DNA of 64,000 nt from Croceivirga sp. (lineage in GTDB: Bacteria > Bacteroidota > Bacteroidia > Flavobacteriales > Flavobacteriaceae). Positions 7,073-15,927 of the stretch are shown here, in pieces. Position numbers and translations under genes: made by a program. How positions within the stretch are numbered: position 1 is the stretch's first letter; every line of letters begins with the position of its first letter. Below the pieces are notes generated by a model, which searched no databases, was not told the origin of the DNA, and worked only from the letters and a program-made list of their open reading frames with translations. The DNA lies in assembly GCA_028281025.1 (NCBI GenBank), contig JANQKR010000013.1, positions 738,294 through 802,293 on the forward strand, written 5' to 3'.

Positions 7073-9730
7073 TTAAATCGCCGTAACCCTTCCCGTAAGG
7101 GTAAGTTTTTCGATCAGTACGGAACCTTGCTTTGCCCTACGATCGGAAGGTTGTGCCCCACCTACTGAAATTTGATACGCCCCAGGCCGTACCACTTTTT
7201 GCCCTTTGCCGTTTACCAGACTTAGTTGTTCTTTACTGATTTTAAATGTCAATGTTTTCCTTTCCCCAGGTTCAAATGATACCCTTTCAAAAGCGGCCAG
7301 GGTGCTGTGTGGATTCAACATATCCGCATTGGGGTTTTGAATGTACAATTGAACGACCTCCTCGCCTTTGAGGTCCCCAGTATTCTCAATGGCGACCTTA
7401 ACAGTGAAGTCCTGACCTGCTTCCACAGTTTCCGGTACCTCAAAGTCACTGTATGTAAAGGTGGTATAGCTTAAGCCATAACCAAATTCATATAAGGGGA
7501 GACCCTTAAAATACCGATAGGTCTTACCACTCATGGTATAATCACTAAATGGCGGAATATCGTTGATATCCTTATAAAAGGTAATTGGTAAGCGTCCAGC
7601 CGGATTGTAATCCCCAAAAATAACATCGGCTATTGCGGTGCCACCTGCCTGTCCGGGATACCAGGCCTCAATGATTGCAGGGATATTTTCATTTTCCCAA
7701 TTTATGGACAGTGCACTTCCATTCAATAGTACAAGAACGGTAGGCTTGTTCAATGCCCGTATTTTTTTCATCAATTGGGTCTGGGTTTTGGGGAGTTTGG
7801 TATGCACCCGATCTCCACCGGAAAAACCATCTACCTTCACTTTCATCTCCTCACCTTCCAATAATGGGCTGATTCCCATACACAAAACAACGGCGTCCGC
7901 TTCTTTTGCCGCGGCGATGGCCTCTGCTTCCAAATTATCCTTAGGGGATTCCCATAACAAGCGCATAATGGAATGGTCCGTATTATTCTGGACACATTCG
8001 AATTTGATGTTGTATTTTTTGCCTGCCTCCAAACGTACATATTCATAGATTTTTTTGGGATGGTGTACAGCTTGTCGCTCCAGTAGCAACACATCGTCCA
8101 AGAATAATTTCATGGATGAAAAGGCTTCTCCTCCCAACGCGTAGTTCCCCGTTTTGCCAACCGATAGTATTCCCGTCCAGCGAACCGAATACGCATCGTA
8201 ACTCATGTCCTCAAAAGGAGGGGTGGTCCTCCAGGTAAAATCCACCGTTTTATCGACCCGTTTGTGTTTTGGGGTTCCAGTAAAGGCAATATTGTCATAA
8301 TACTCGGCTTGTAACCCTGCCGTTTTTAAAGAAGTATCCGTGAACAGCACGTTTTGCGGTATGGGCTCAAACACGGGCAGTCCTTCGGCAAGCTTGCAAC
8401 CTACCGCATAACTTACTTCGGCATTTGGCAGTTTCTGCCTAATCCCTTCCAATGGGGTAATGGGTTGGGTTGGGTAACCGTTGTAATTCCCCAACAAAAC
8501 TTCCAGATCATCTGCATTGGAGCCAATGACCGCTATTTTCCTTATTTGGTTCTTATCCCATGGAAGTGCCCTGTTTTCATTTTTTAGGAGCACCATGGAT
8601 TTACGGGCAGTCTCCAATGCCAAAAGTCTATGTTTTTCAGAATCGACAACATCATAAGGTATGCTTTCGTATTTGACCGCCCCTTCCGGTGCGAACAATC
8701 CCAGTTTTAAACGGGCAACCATTAAACGTTCCACGGAAATATCGAGCTCTTCCTCTGTAATGAGGCCACTTTTCACGGCTTCCACCAATGCTGGGTAGGA
8801 ATTTCCACAATTTAGATCCGTTCCCGCTTTTACGGCCATGGCCGATGCCTCTTTTGCATCCGCACTGATCTCATGGGCCCCTTCCATAAAAAAATCGTGT
8901 ATTGCCCCGCAATCGGAAACGATATACCCATCAAAGCCCCATTCGTCCCGTAGCAGACCATTTAACTCCTCACTTCCACAGCAAGGCTTACCGTGGTAAC
9001 TGTTGTATGCGCACATAATGGAATGAACGTTGGCCTCCTTAACGACTTTTTCAAAATGGGGGCTGTAGGTATTTAAAAAATCCTGTGGACTTGGTACGGC
9101 ATTGAACCGATGTCTGTCCACCTCGGGGCCACTATGTACGGCAAAGTGTTTTGCCGTTGCCACCAGTTTCAAGTAATCGGGATCATCACCTTGTAGCCCC
9201 TTTATAAATCGGACTGCCAATTCTCCTGCCAGATAGGGATCTTCCCCATAGGTTTCCATGCCACGTCCCCAACGAGGGTCACGAAAGATATTGATATTGG
9301 GGGTCCAAAAGGTAAGCCCCTGATAAATTCCCCGTTTGCCACGTGATGCAAATTCATGGTGTTTGGCACGGGCCTCATCCGAAATTGCATTGGAAATCTT
9401 TGTCATTTGATCCCTATCAAAGGTCGCTGCCAAACCAATCGCCTGTGGAAAAACGGTAGCCTTTCCGGCTCTGGCCACACCATGAAGACATTCGTTCCAC
9501 CAATTGTATTCGGGAATATCCAGTCTGGCAATTGCCGGGGACTCGTGGTTCATTTGTGATACCTTTTCCTCTAAGGTCATGGCGGCCACCAGTTCCTTCG
9601 CCCTTTGTTCAAAATTGGGTGGAACACTGTTTTTTTGTCCGTTAAGGCCTTTTTTTGAATTGGTATCCGAACATCCGGTTACGATACATAGGACCATTAT
9701 GAGAAGCAGGGAAGGAGTGAGGGATTTCAT
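7073..9730 (-). CDS. GH3 beta-glycosidase lipoprotein with PA14 insert
   Basis: 885 residues from the ATG at 9730, which begins a lipoprotein signal (lipobox VTGC, Cys 20); the longer open frame to 9847 adds 39 unlikely residues. The N-terminal GH3 barrel contains the nucleophile Asp in GYIVSDCGA and the KHFAVHSGPE motif. A PA14 domain is inserted in the C-terminal half (AEYYDNIAFTGTP...YALGGEAFSSMKLFLDD). A GH3 C-domain and a fibronectin-III-like tail (VKVAIENTGDLKGEEVVQLY) follow. The SDCGA signature and PA14 insert are typical of beta-xylosidase/beta-glucosidase types. It removes terminal sugars in the periplasm or at the surface. Specificity is not provable; a xylosidase would fit the xylose locus at 42-60 kb. 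Confidence 0.88.
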   Translation of the reverse strand: MKSLTPSLLLIMVLCIVTGCSDTNSKKGLNGQKNSVPPNFEQRAKELVAAMTLEEKVSQMNHESPAIARLDIPEYNWWNECLHGVARAGKATVFPQAIGLAATFDRDQMTKISNAISDEARAKHHEFASRGKRGIYQGLTFWTPNINIFRDPRWGRGMETYGEDPYLAGELAVRFIKGLQGDDPDYLKLVATAKHFAVHSGPEVDRHRFNAVPSPQDFLNTYSPHFEKVVKEANVHSIMCAYNSYHGKPCCGSEELNGLLRDEWGFDGYIVSDCGAIHDFFMEGAHEISADAKEASAMAVKAGTDLNCGNSYPALVEAVKSGLITEEELDISVERLMVARLKLGLFAPEGAVKYESIPYDVVDSEKHRLLALETARKSMVLLKNENRALPWDKNQIRKIAVIGSNADDLEVLLGNYNGYPTQPITPLEGIRQKLPNAEVSYAVGCKLAEGLPVFEPIPQNVLFTDTSLKTAGLQAEYYDNIAFTGTPKHKRVDKTVDFTWRTTPPFEDMSYDAYSVRWTGILSVGKTGNYALGGEAFSSMKLFLDDVLLLERQAVHHPKKIYEYVRLEAGKKYNIKFECVQNNTDHSIMRLLWESPKDNLEAEAIAAAKEADAVVLCMGISPLLEGEEMKVKVDGFSGGDRVHTKLPKTQTQLMKKIRALNKPTVLVLLNGSALSINWENENIPAIIEAWYPGQAGGTAIADVIFGDYNPAGRLPITFYKDINDIPPFSDYTMSGKTYRYFKGLPLYEFGYGLSYTTFTYSDFEVPETVEAGQDFTVKVAIENTGDLKGEEVVQLYIQNPNADMLNPHSTLAAFERVSFEPGERKTLTFKISKEQLSLVNGKGQKVVRPGAYQISVGGAQPSDRRAKQGSVLIEKLTLTGRVTAI

Positions 9731-10051
9731 TGGATGTATTTTAATTCTGTTTATAGATAGGTAACATTGGCTATTGGTATCAAAAGTATTTATAGGGCTT
9801 GTATCCGCAAAGACTATTTGAAGCAATATGTATAAAAATTGATGCACTACCTAAATTTATGATTTAAGTTCGGATTTCCCCAAAGGGCTCGTTCAATAGG
9901 TATCCGTTCCATACACTATCCTGGACGGATTGAAGAGCAAGGAACAATGATTTTTTAAGGTTCATCGCCGTAGAAAGTAATTTGGCACTTTAAAGCCGGA
10001 TATCATCTCTTCCTCCAAAAAAGGAAAGAGGCTATAGTGGATAAATGATCC

Positions 10052-10328
10052 TCAATTATTGGCCTGTACTATGATATCCGCTATTTCCCCAAAGGGCCTG
10101 GACAGGGTTTGCCTGTTGAATAGGGCCAGTCCATCATTGGACACCAGATTATTTCCATTGTCCCACCAGATACTGGCAAGGCCCCTTTCGGCAGAAATGT
10201 AGCATGTATCGTCTTTAATCTCCCAAAATATACCCATATGGGAAATCCTTAGGGCCCAAATGCGGTTTTACAACTCGGTACCCCTGGTGAAGGGCGTAAT
10301 CATATAATGCAATAGGCTAGCTTGTGGG
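10052..10328 (-). pseudogene. Decayed C-terminal remnant of a GH5-like glycosidase
   Basis: The minus strand at 10052-10237 encodes ERGLASIWWDNGNN, DGLALFNRQTLS and PFGEIADIIVQ before a stop. This matches the C-terminal pattern of GH5 cellulase-type barrels (IPC.WWDNG, FGLFDR.T, PEIVDAI). There is no upstream barrel: the sequence is interrupted by stops and frame changes within about 100 bases and then meets the epimerase stop at 10329. So only about 50 codons of a gene survive. It is read as a deletion scar between the GH3 and epimerase genes. The family call rests on this short motif. Confidence 0.4.
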
Positions 10329-11318
10329 CTATAGTGCAGGTTTTGAACTGAAATCGAAAACGGTCTCGTTTACATATCGCCTTCCCGGCAAAAGTATGCT
10401 TGAAGGAAAATGGGGCTTATTGGGGGCGTCGGGAAAGTTTTGGGTTTCAAAACATATGGCCGGATAGTTATCGTAAGATGCCCCCTGGGCAAAATTCAAA
10501 TCGGGGAATTGGGGAGGGGTATATACGACCATGGCGGGTTGATTCGTGAAGATTTTCATATATATTCCACTGTCCCTGGACCACATTGATGCAGCCAAGA
10601 GCGTCTTGGAGCGTACAAAGGTATCATCAAGTCCGGCAAACCCCTGTTTCCCAATTTTTGACATGGTTCTATAGTCATATCGGGTATCCTTTACGGGTGC
10701 TATTTTTCCCGTGGGCAGTAGGGAAGGATCGACGATCAGATACTTTTCGCTATGGATCCGCAGGAGATGGTTCAACACAGAACCATGACCGTTCAAATTA
10801 AAATAGGAATGATGGGTCAAATTCAGTACCGTAGGCCTGTCCGTGGTTGCGGAATAGGTGATTTTTACGGCATTCGTTTCCAACAATTGGTATTTCACCT
10901 CAACATCCACTTCCCCCGGATAATTCCCTTCCATATGTTTGCTTTGGTAGCTAAGTATGGCAAAGGGATTTGCCCTATGGTTGACCTTTTCAAAAACCCA
11001 TGTCTTTTTGTCAAAACCTTGTTTGCCACCATGCAAATGCACTCCATCCTTTTCATCCAACTGATAAACATGGTCTTTGAGGACAAAGGTTCCGTTTGAA
11101 ATTCTCCCGGCATACCTTCCGATGGAGGCTCCCAAAAAAAGATTGTGCCTCTGATAGCTTTCCTGGGCATATGCATCGGGGGATTGTAATCCTGCGACCA
11201 CGTTTACCTGTCTGTTCTCAAGAGTTGGGACCTTTAAGGATATTAGGGTCGCTCCGTAATTGGAGATTTCCATCTCCATTCCTTTTTTGTTTTTCAGTTT
11301 AACGAATTCAACCCCCAT
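10329..11318 (-). CDS. galM: Aldose 1-epimerase (mutarotase)
   Basis: A 329-residue cytoplasmic mutarotase that interconverts alpha and beta forms of aldoses such as glucose, galactose or xylose. Visible landmarks are GASIGRYAGRISNG, HLHGGKQGFDKKTW, the catalytic His in NLTHHSYFNLNG, and the catalytic Glu in ICFETQNFPDAPNKP; length is normal. No signal peptide is seen, unlike many Bacteroidota homologues. It is transcribed in the same direction as the GH3 gene but separated from it by the decayed GH5-like fragment, so the two may once have been one sugar-degrading operon. Substrate cannot be read from the sequence. Confidence 0.92.
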   Translation of the reverse strand: MGVEFVKLKNKKGMEMEISNYGATLISLKVPTLENRQVNVVAGLQSPDAYAQESYQRHNLFLGASIGRYAGRISNGTFVLKDHVYQLDEKDGVHLHGGKQGFDKKTWVFEKVNHRANPFAILSYQSKHMEGNYPGEVDVEVKYQLLETNAVKITYSATTDRPTVLNLTHHSYFNLNGHGSVLNHLLRIHSEKYLIVDPSLLPTGKIAPVKDTRYDYRTMSKIGKQGFAGLDDTFVRSKTLLAASMWSRDSGIYMKIFTNQPAMVVYTPPQFPDLNFAQGASYDNYPAICFETQNFPDAPNKPHFPSSILLPGRRYVNETVFDFSSKPAL

Positions 11319-11582
11319 TTTTAGTGTTGTGTAATTTTATCAAAAAGGTCGGATAAAGAATACATACCACCAAAATTTAGGGTATTCTGCGACCTTTTTT
11401 TTGAGATTGTGTCCTACCATACCATTTGTAGCGCATTGATCAGGACCAATGTTCCAAAGCTTCTCCTTGCGCAACAATCCGGAGATATGCTTAAATTACC
11501 GAAAAACCGATAGTATGTTGCATCATTCCTAAAAAATAACGTCTACAACTTAGACTGGGTTTGTTTTATTTTAACCGATGAT

Positions 11583-12113
11583 ATGCGTAACGAAATCAAC
11601 AAATTATATGGCCCGTTATTGGGATATGTGAAGAAAAGGGTGGATAACATCATGGATGCCGAAGACCTGACCCAAGAGATTTTCCTAAAACTTTCCAGGA
11701 GCAATTGGGAAACCGTGGAGAATTTAAAAAGTTGGATGTACCGAATAGCAAAAAATAGCATTATCGATTACTACCGCGCCAAGAAAAGGAAACTGGAGGT
11801 CTTGGAAAATGATTTCTCGAATGAGTCCCTGGATGACGAAAATGTAATTGAGGAACTTAGTCAATGCATAGTGCCTTTTGTGGAGCGGCTCCCAGAGGAA
11901 TACAGAACACTGTTGAGGTTATCGGAATTGGAAAATGTCCCCCAGAAAAAAATTTCAGAGCAAATGAACATGAACTATGTCACGGTTCGTTCCAAGATAC
12001 AACGTGGAAGAAAAAAACTCAGGCAGATGTTTGCGGAATGCTGCCATATCTCATCGGCAGGTAGGGGAACCATTATTTGCCATCAAAAACCCAATGATTG
12101 TTGTGGGGATTAG
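11583..12113 (+). CDS. sigZ: SigZ-like ECF-type RNA polymerase sigma factor
   Basis: 176 residues with sigma region 2 (DAEDLTQEIFLKL, LKSWMYRIAKNSIIDYYR) and region 4 helix-turn-helix (LPEEYRTLLRLSELENVPQKKISEQMNMNYVTVRSKIQRGRKKL). A short Cys-rich tail follows (FAECCHI...ICHQKPNDCCGD) as in the SigZ group, where the cysteines may sense redox state or metal. No anti-sigma gene is adjacent. It converges on the secreted-protein/DUF4405 operon at 12181-13731, from which it is separated by a hairpin. Whether it regulates that operon is unknown. Confidence 0.85.
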   Translation: MRNEINKLYGPLLGYVKKRVDNIMDAEDLTQEIFLKLSRSNWETVENLKSWMYRIAKNSIIDYYRAKKRKLEVLENDFSNESLDDENVIEELSQCIVPFVERLPEEYRTLLRLSELENVPQKKISEQMNMNYVTVRSKIQRGRKKLRQMFAECCHISSAGRGTIICHQKPNDCCGD

Positions 12114-12152
12114 CCAGTGGTCAGCTTTGGAAAATTCAATTTTTCACTGGCT
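12112..12152. terminator. Bidirectional hairpin between converging genes
   Basis: AGCCAGTG (12112-12119) and CACTGGCT (12145-12152) are perfect 8-base arms, with the loop containing a smaller AAAATT/AATTTT pairing. The plus-strand side is followed by CTTTTCT. It begins in the stop codon of the sigma factor and lies 29 bases from the stop of the opposing gene, the expected place for a shared terminator. Confidence 0.5.
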
Positions 12153-12180
12153 CTTTTCTATGGAATGACCAAAAAATGTA

Positions 12181-13218
12181 TTACTCCGCCCTGAACGTTT
12201 TTACTAGAATCCGCTCCACGATTTTTTTGGCGGTGGTCAGCCTTTTCAAATCTGGATAAATGGATCCCGTTTGGCCGGAATGGTGACCATGACCCAGCAG
12301 ATCCATTAGATAGTAGGTTCTTTCGGGATTGCCTAAATCGATTACAGCTTCATAGATTAGGGAGGGTTGGCCCAGTTGACCCGTTCCGTTGTGATAAATT
12401 TCATCTTCGGGAAAATCAAATTCGGAGTAGAATTCATTGTCGTCAAATGCCACGTTGATCTCCAAGCGCAAACGCACCCTGTTCGGAGTACCCCCAAAAG
12501 ACGTCCTTAGACGGAAACTACTTGATATTGTAGCGCCTGAAACGGCATCTGGCAAAGGCTTTTCGGGACTGGGGGCATAAAGGCCATCTGCCTGTTGCAC
12601 ACCTCGCCCATGTGACCATACAGGGAGTGCATCAACCCTTCTATACGCTTGTGATTGGCGTTGTTGGGTATCAAAACTTTTAAAGTTTTCCTTTGTTCGT
12701 CCACCGAAGAAGGTTCCCTTGGCGGTAGCATGCGTCACATAAAGCGAAGTGAGGTATTCGCCTTCCATGGTCTCCAACCAAATGGCCATTTGGGGATGCC
12801 AGTAGTGCTCCCCAGCGACCAATTCAATTTCCAATTGGTTGGGACTTCCCAAATCCCTTTTAATGGCCATAAAGCTATTGTTTTCCACGTTCCTTTTCTG
12901 GTTTGCCCTTAGGCTTGTTCCAAGATCCATAAGACTTGATACGGGTTCGGAATCGGTAATTGCCAAAGTCAATAGGAGTAGAAAAATAAACCCTGAAAAA
13001 ATAAAATGGGAATTCAACCCTTTTTTCAAGAAGTAGCTTCTCAGGCTATTCCAATTGGTTTTAATATGGAAAAAAGCACCAACAAGAAAAAGAAAACCAA
13101 ATAGGGTATGGGTGGCTGCTATTCCCCTTTTGTAATCATAGAAATAGGACAAAACCCCTGTAATGGACAGTACTGCAAAACAAAAGGCCAGGCTCGTACC
13201 GATCAATTTCCTTTTCAT
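12181..13218 (-). CDS. DUF4405/DUF2271-like membrane redox protein
   Basis: A 345-residue protein. Residues 1-105 hold about three membrane segments with conserved-looking His (ATHTLFGF, FFHIKTNW), as in DUF4405 cytochrome-b-like domains. After a linker, the periplasmic part (about 120-345) resembles DUF2271 (MAIWLETMEGEYLTSLYVTHATAKG, LYAPSPEKPLPDAVSGAT, NVAFDDNEFYSEFDF, EAVIDLGNPERTYYLMDLLGHGHHSG). DAVSGAT (D224 to T230) fits the Dxx[ST]GAT site at which ApbE attaches FMN to Thr. It would therefore sit in an electron-transfer path across the membrane, but that role is inference. It is the second gene of an operon with the small secreted protein upstream (33-base gap). Domain names are by pattern recognition only. 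Confidence 0.6.
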   Translation of the reverse strand: MKRKLIGTSLAFCFAVLSITGVLSYFYDYKRGIAATHTLFGFLFLVGAFFHIKTNWNSLRSYFLKKGLNSHFIFSGFIFLLLLTLAITDSEPVSSLMDLGTSLRANQKRNVENNSFMAIKRDLGSPNQLEIELVAGEHYWHPQMAIWLETMEGEYLTSLYVTHATAKGTFFGGRTKENFKSFDTQQRQSQAYRRVDALPVWSHGRGVQQADGLYAPSPEKPLPDAVSGATISSSFRLRTSFGGTPNRVRLRLEINVAFDDNEFYSEFDFPEDEIYHNGTGQLGQPSLIYEAVIDLGNPERTYYLMDLLGHGHHSGQTGSIYPDLKRLTTAKKIVERILVKTFRAE

Positions 13219-13251
13219 GTTTGAAATGGGTTTAAATTGAACAAAAGAACC

Positions 13252-13731
13252 TTATAATGCTTTCCCTAAAATTGAAAGTTTTGCCCTTAGGGCCGTGACC
13301 TGTTTTGCTTTGTTTGTGGGGAATTCGTTATCCGGAAATTGTACATTTAATTTTTGGGTCAGTTCCTTTTCAATGATTTCAATCTCATTTTTAATAATCC
13401 GCAGGCTTTGGTCATCCGTTTCTCCAACAATGCCATGTATGTCATACGATCTTGGGTTGAAATTGATGGTGCCATGCTTCTCCATTTTTGATTTCAGCGC
13501 AATCAGGCTGAGCCTTAGATCGGATATGACCTTTGCTTCACCAAACTTGGTTTTTGCCCCCCGGCATGCCGAGGGCGTACAGCCGGAGTTGGCACTTGTA
13601 ACCGAATCGCCCTTGCCTTTAACGACCTGACCCGCTTCTTCCTTTGGCGTTGCTTCACAGGATTGGGCAAATGTATCTTGAATTCCCAGAAATAATGCCA
13701 TAACCCCCATAATGATAAAATGATGCTTCAT
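13252..13731 (-). CDS. Small secreted Cys-containing protein, unknown function
   Basis: 159 residues from the ATG at 13731, chosen because it begins a signal peptide (MKHHFIIMGVMALFLGIQ, then DTFAQS); the longer open frame to 13836 has no such start. The mature part has three Cys residues, one in CEATP and two in GCTPSACRG, followed by a helical, charged region (KVISDLRLSLIALKSKMEKH, NEIEIIEKELTQKL). I do not recognise the family. Its position 33 bases upstream of the DUF4405/DUF2271-like gene suggests a periplasmic partner of that protein, for example a redox or metal-binding accessory. That is context only. Confidence 0.6.
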   Translation of the reverse strand: MKHHFIIMGVMALFLGIQDTFAQSCEATPKEEAGQVVKGKGDSVTSANSGCTPSACRGAKTKFGEAKVISDLRLSLIALKSKMEKHGTINFNPRSYDIHGIVGETDDQSLRIIKNEIEIIEKELTQKLNVQFPDNEFPTNKAKQVTALRAKLSILGKAL

Positions 13732-13870
13732 GATATGAATTTTAGATTTTGCCTTTGAGGACGTGGAGTTATACAAAATGATGCGTTGCAGGAAAAAGAA
13801 AGGAAGTGGTTCCCAATCCATTTTGACCTGTTTCAATAGCGTTCAACCGATAATGATTTGGGTAAAAAGT

Positions 13871-13896
13871 TGACCAAAAGTTTAACCATTTGGTCA
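13871..13896. promoter_or_regulatory. Probable TetR operator upstream of the TetR gene
   Basis: TTAACCATTTGGTCA (13882-13896) is a near copy, in inverse orientation, of the two 16-base palindromes at 14581 and 14636 (TTAACCAAATGGTTAA). An extra half-site TGACCAAA lies at 13871-13878. It sits 58 bases before the TetR start, suggesting autoregulation. Confidence 0.65.
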
Positions 13897-13954
13897 GAAT
13901 AATTATGTGCTTCAAATTTATTCTTCATTTTTGCATACCAAGAACGTAAGGATT

Positions 13955-14566
13955 ATGGACAGCAGGAAAAACACGGAAATGGAAATCTTAAGGGCGGCAA
14001 AGAAGATTTTCATCCAACACGGATATGCCGGGGCACGGATGCAGGCCATTGCCGATGAGGCAAAAATCAACAAAGCCATGTTGCACTATTATTACCGTAG
14101 TAAGGACGCACTTTTTGAAAAGATCATGGACGGGGCCGTGGACATGATGTCGAAACAACTCATGAGTGCCCTATCTGGAGATGCACCGGTCATGGAAAAA
14201 GTGGAAAAAATGGTTTCAAACTATACCGATACCATTATCAAAAATCCGTACATCCCAATTTTTATTTTGAACGAGATAGCGCGGAACCAAATGAATTTCC
14301 AAAACAAGCTGCTTCAAAAGCTGGAACAAAACAACACATTTCAAAACTTTCTCCTCCAGGTATTGGAGGAACAGCAAAGAGGAATCCTACGATCTATTCC
14401 GGTACCCCATTTTATGATCACCATCATGTCGTTGATCGTCTTTCCCCATATTGCCAAACCGGTATTTCTTAAGATTTTTGAAATGACAGATACAGCGTAT
14501 ATGCATATGATGGAGGAGCGTAAACAGCTTGTGATGGAATTCCTTGAAAAGAGTATGGTGCTATAA
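13955..14566 (+). CDS. TetR-family transcriptional repressor
   Basis: 203 residues from the ATG at 13955, preceded by AAGGATT; an ATG at 13907 in the same frame is upstream of this likely ribosome site. The N-terminal helix-turn-helix is canonical (MEILRAAKKIFIQHGYAGARMQAIADEAKINKAMLHYYYRSK in pattern, here residues about 9-50). The C-terminal ligand-binding domain is helical (IFILNEIARNQMNFQNKL). The gene heads the exporter operon, as CecR does for ybhGFSR in E. coli, and three matching operators flank it. It probably represses itself and the efflux genes until an inducer binds. The ligand is unknown. Confidence 0.9.
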   Translation: MDSRKNTEMEILRAAKKIFIQHGYAGARMQAIADEAKINKAMLHYYYRSKDALFEKIMDGAVDMMSKQLMSALSGDAPVMEKVEKMVSNYTDTIIKNPYIPIFILNEIARNQMNFQNKLLQKLEQNNTFQNFLLQVLEEQQRGILRSIPVPHFMITIMSLIVFPHIAKPVFLKIFEMTDTAYMHMMEERKQLVMEFLEKSMVL

Positions 14567-14580
14567 TTTTTTGTTAATTG

Positions 14581-14651
14581 TTAACCAAATGGTTAAAATG
14601 TTTGGTTGATTCCAGGATAAGTTCGTACACTTGCATTAACCAAATGGTTAA
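14581..14651 (+). promoter_or_regulatory. Exporter promoter between two identical TetR operators
   Basis: TTAACCAAATGGTTAA occurs twice exactly, at 14581-14596 and 14636-14651: seven-base arms around AA. The DNA between contains a Bacteroidota -7-like element TAAGTTCG (14618-14625; consensus TAnnTTTG). The second operator ends 12 bases before the TolC-like ATG at 14664, so a bound repressor would cover both promoter flanks. The operators share sequence with the copy in front of the TetR gene. Confidence 0.7.
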
Positions 14652-14663
14652 CCACAAATATCC

Positions 14664-15926
14664 ATGAAGAAGTTGACCCTCCTAATCCCAATCCTCTTTT
14701 TAAGTGGTCTTCATGCCCAAATTACCCCTTCCACCATAGCATTGGAAGAATTGTACAAGGCGGCCCATTCCAATTATCCATTGGTAAAGGATGCCACCCT
14801 TATTGACAAAATTGAGGCGGTTGGGTTGGCGGTAATTTCAAAAAATGCATTGCCTAAAATCAGTATAGAGGGAAGGGGACAGGTCCAGAGCGAGAACATC
14901 GAGCTCAATTTGGGAACCATGGCCATTCAAGCTCCCCTGGAGACCTGGAATACCGCGTTGAACATCGATTACAATCTGTATGATGGCGGAACCACCAAGG
15001 CCCAAAAAAAGATAGAAACGGCTTCTGCGAGTGTGAACAGAAATTCTTTGGAAGTCCAGTTACGAACCTTAAAAGATCAGGTCAACACCCTGCTATTTGC
15101 CATATTACTCTCCAGAAAACAACAGCTGATCTTTGAGAACTCAAAAGAGGATTTGGAATCCAATATCGGAACAATGCAGGCAGCCTATGAAAATGGCACT
15201 GCACTGGAAAGTGAGGTCGCGAAACTTAAGGTGCGCCAACTTGAGCTTGTTTCGGACATCGTTTCCATCGATAGGGACATGGCGACTTATTTTTTATTAC
15301 TGGAACAGTTAACTGGCAAGACGTTTCCTAGGGATGTGCAATTTGAAGTACCCGGTTTGTTTACACCCGATACCCGCACTGTGGACAGGCCCGAAAACCA
15401 GTTGTTTGATAGTCAGAAATCTTTTTATGCCGCCCAGGAAGCGTCCATTGCCGCTAGTACTCTTCCCAAGATTTCCCTTTTTGCCCAAGGCGGTATTGGC
15501 AATCCCAACCCCTTGAATTTTTCCGATCTGAGCACTACTACCTACGCTTTGGGCGGTGTTAAACTCAACTGGAGTTTTATCGATTTTGGCAAAGGAAAAA
15601 AGGAACGGCAACGCCTACAACTCCAACAAGAACAAGTTGAAGTGGACCGCGAACTGTTTCTCTTTGATATTGAAAGTAAATCCAAGGAGTATCAGGAAAG
15701 GATAAAGGCAACCCAACAGCAAATCTCCAACAATAGCGGTATTGTGGACCTCCAAAGAAACATCCTGGCGCAAACCAAGGTCCAACTGGATAATGGGGTC
15801 ATCAATGCTACGGACTATGTCACCCAGTTGAATGCCACCCTTAATTCGGAACAAGAGTTGGAATTCAATAAAACACAGCTCCAACAATTGCAAATTGAAT
15901 ATCTAACCCTTTTAGGACAACTATAA
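14664..15926 (+). CDS. TolC-like outer-membrane efflux protein
   Basis: 420 residues: signal peptide (MKKLTLLIPILFLSGLHAQ) and two outer-membrane-efflux repeats with long helices and coiled-coil segments. Duplicated landmarks are LEELYKAAHSNYPLVKDA near the N-terminus and DIESKSKEYQERIKATQQQ near the C-terminus, plus LNIDYNLYDGGTTKAQKK and LNWSFIDFGKGKKERQR at the start of barrel strands. It forms the outer-membrane duct of the tripartite exporter and is the first gene after the TetR-controlled promoter. The next gene starts 1 base after its stop. Confidence 0.9.
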   Translation: MKKLTLLIPILFLSGLHAQITPSTIALEELYKAAHSNYPLVKDATLIDKIEAVGLAVISKNALPKISIEGRGQVQSENIELNLGTMAIQAPLETWNTALNIDYNLYDGGTTKAQKKIETASASVNRNSLEVQLRTLKDQVNTLLFAILLSRKQQLIFENSKEDLESNIGTMQAAYENGTALESEVAKLKVRQLELVSDIVSIDRDMATYFLLLEQLTGKTFPRDVQFEVPGLFTPDTRTVDRPENQLFDSQKSFYAAQEASIAASTLPKISLFAQGGIGNPNPLNFSDLSTTTYALGGVKLNWSFIDFGKGKKERQRLQLQQEQVEVDRELFLFDIESKSKEYQERIKATQQQISNNSGIVDLQRNILAQTKVQLDNGVINATDYVTQLNATLNSEQELEFNKTQLQQLQIEYLTLLGQL

Positions 15927-15927
15927 T

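Noticed and set aside
7073..11318. GH3 and epimerase as part of the xylan locus
   Set aside because: They are 31 kb away with several unrelated operons between; functional link possible but not supported by position.
14601..14625. Full promoter with TTTG at 14601 and TAAGTTCG at 14618
   Set aside because: The gap between the two elements is only 13 bases, too short for the Bacteroidota consensus; only the -7 element was kept.
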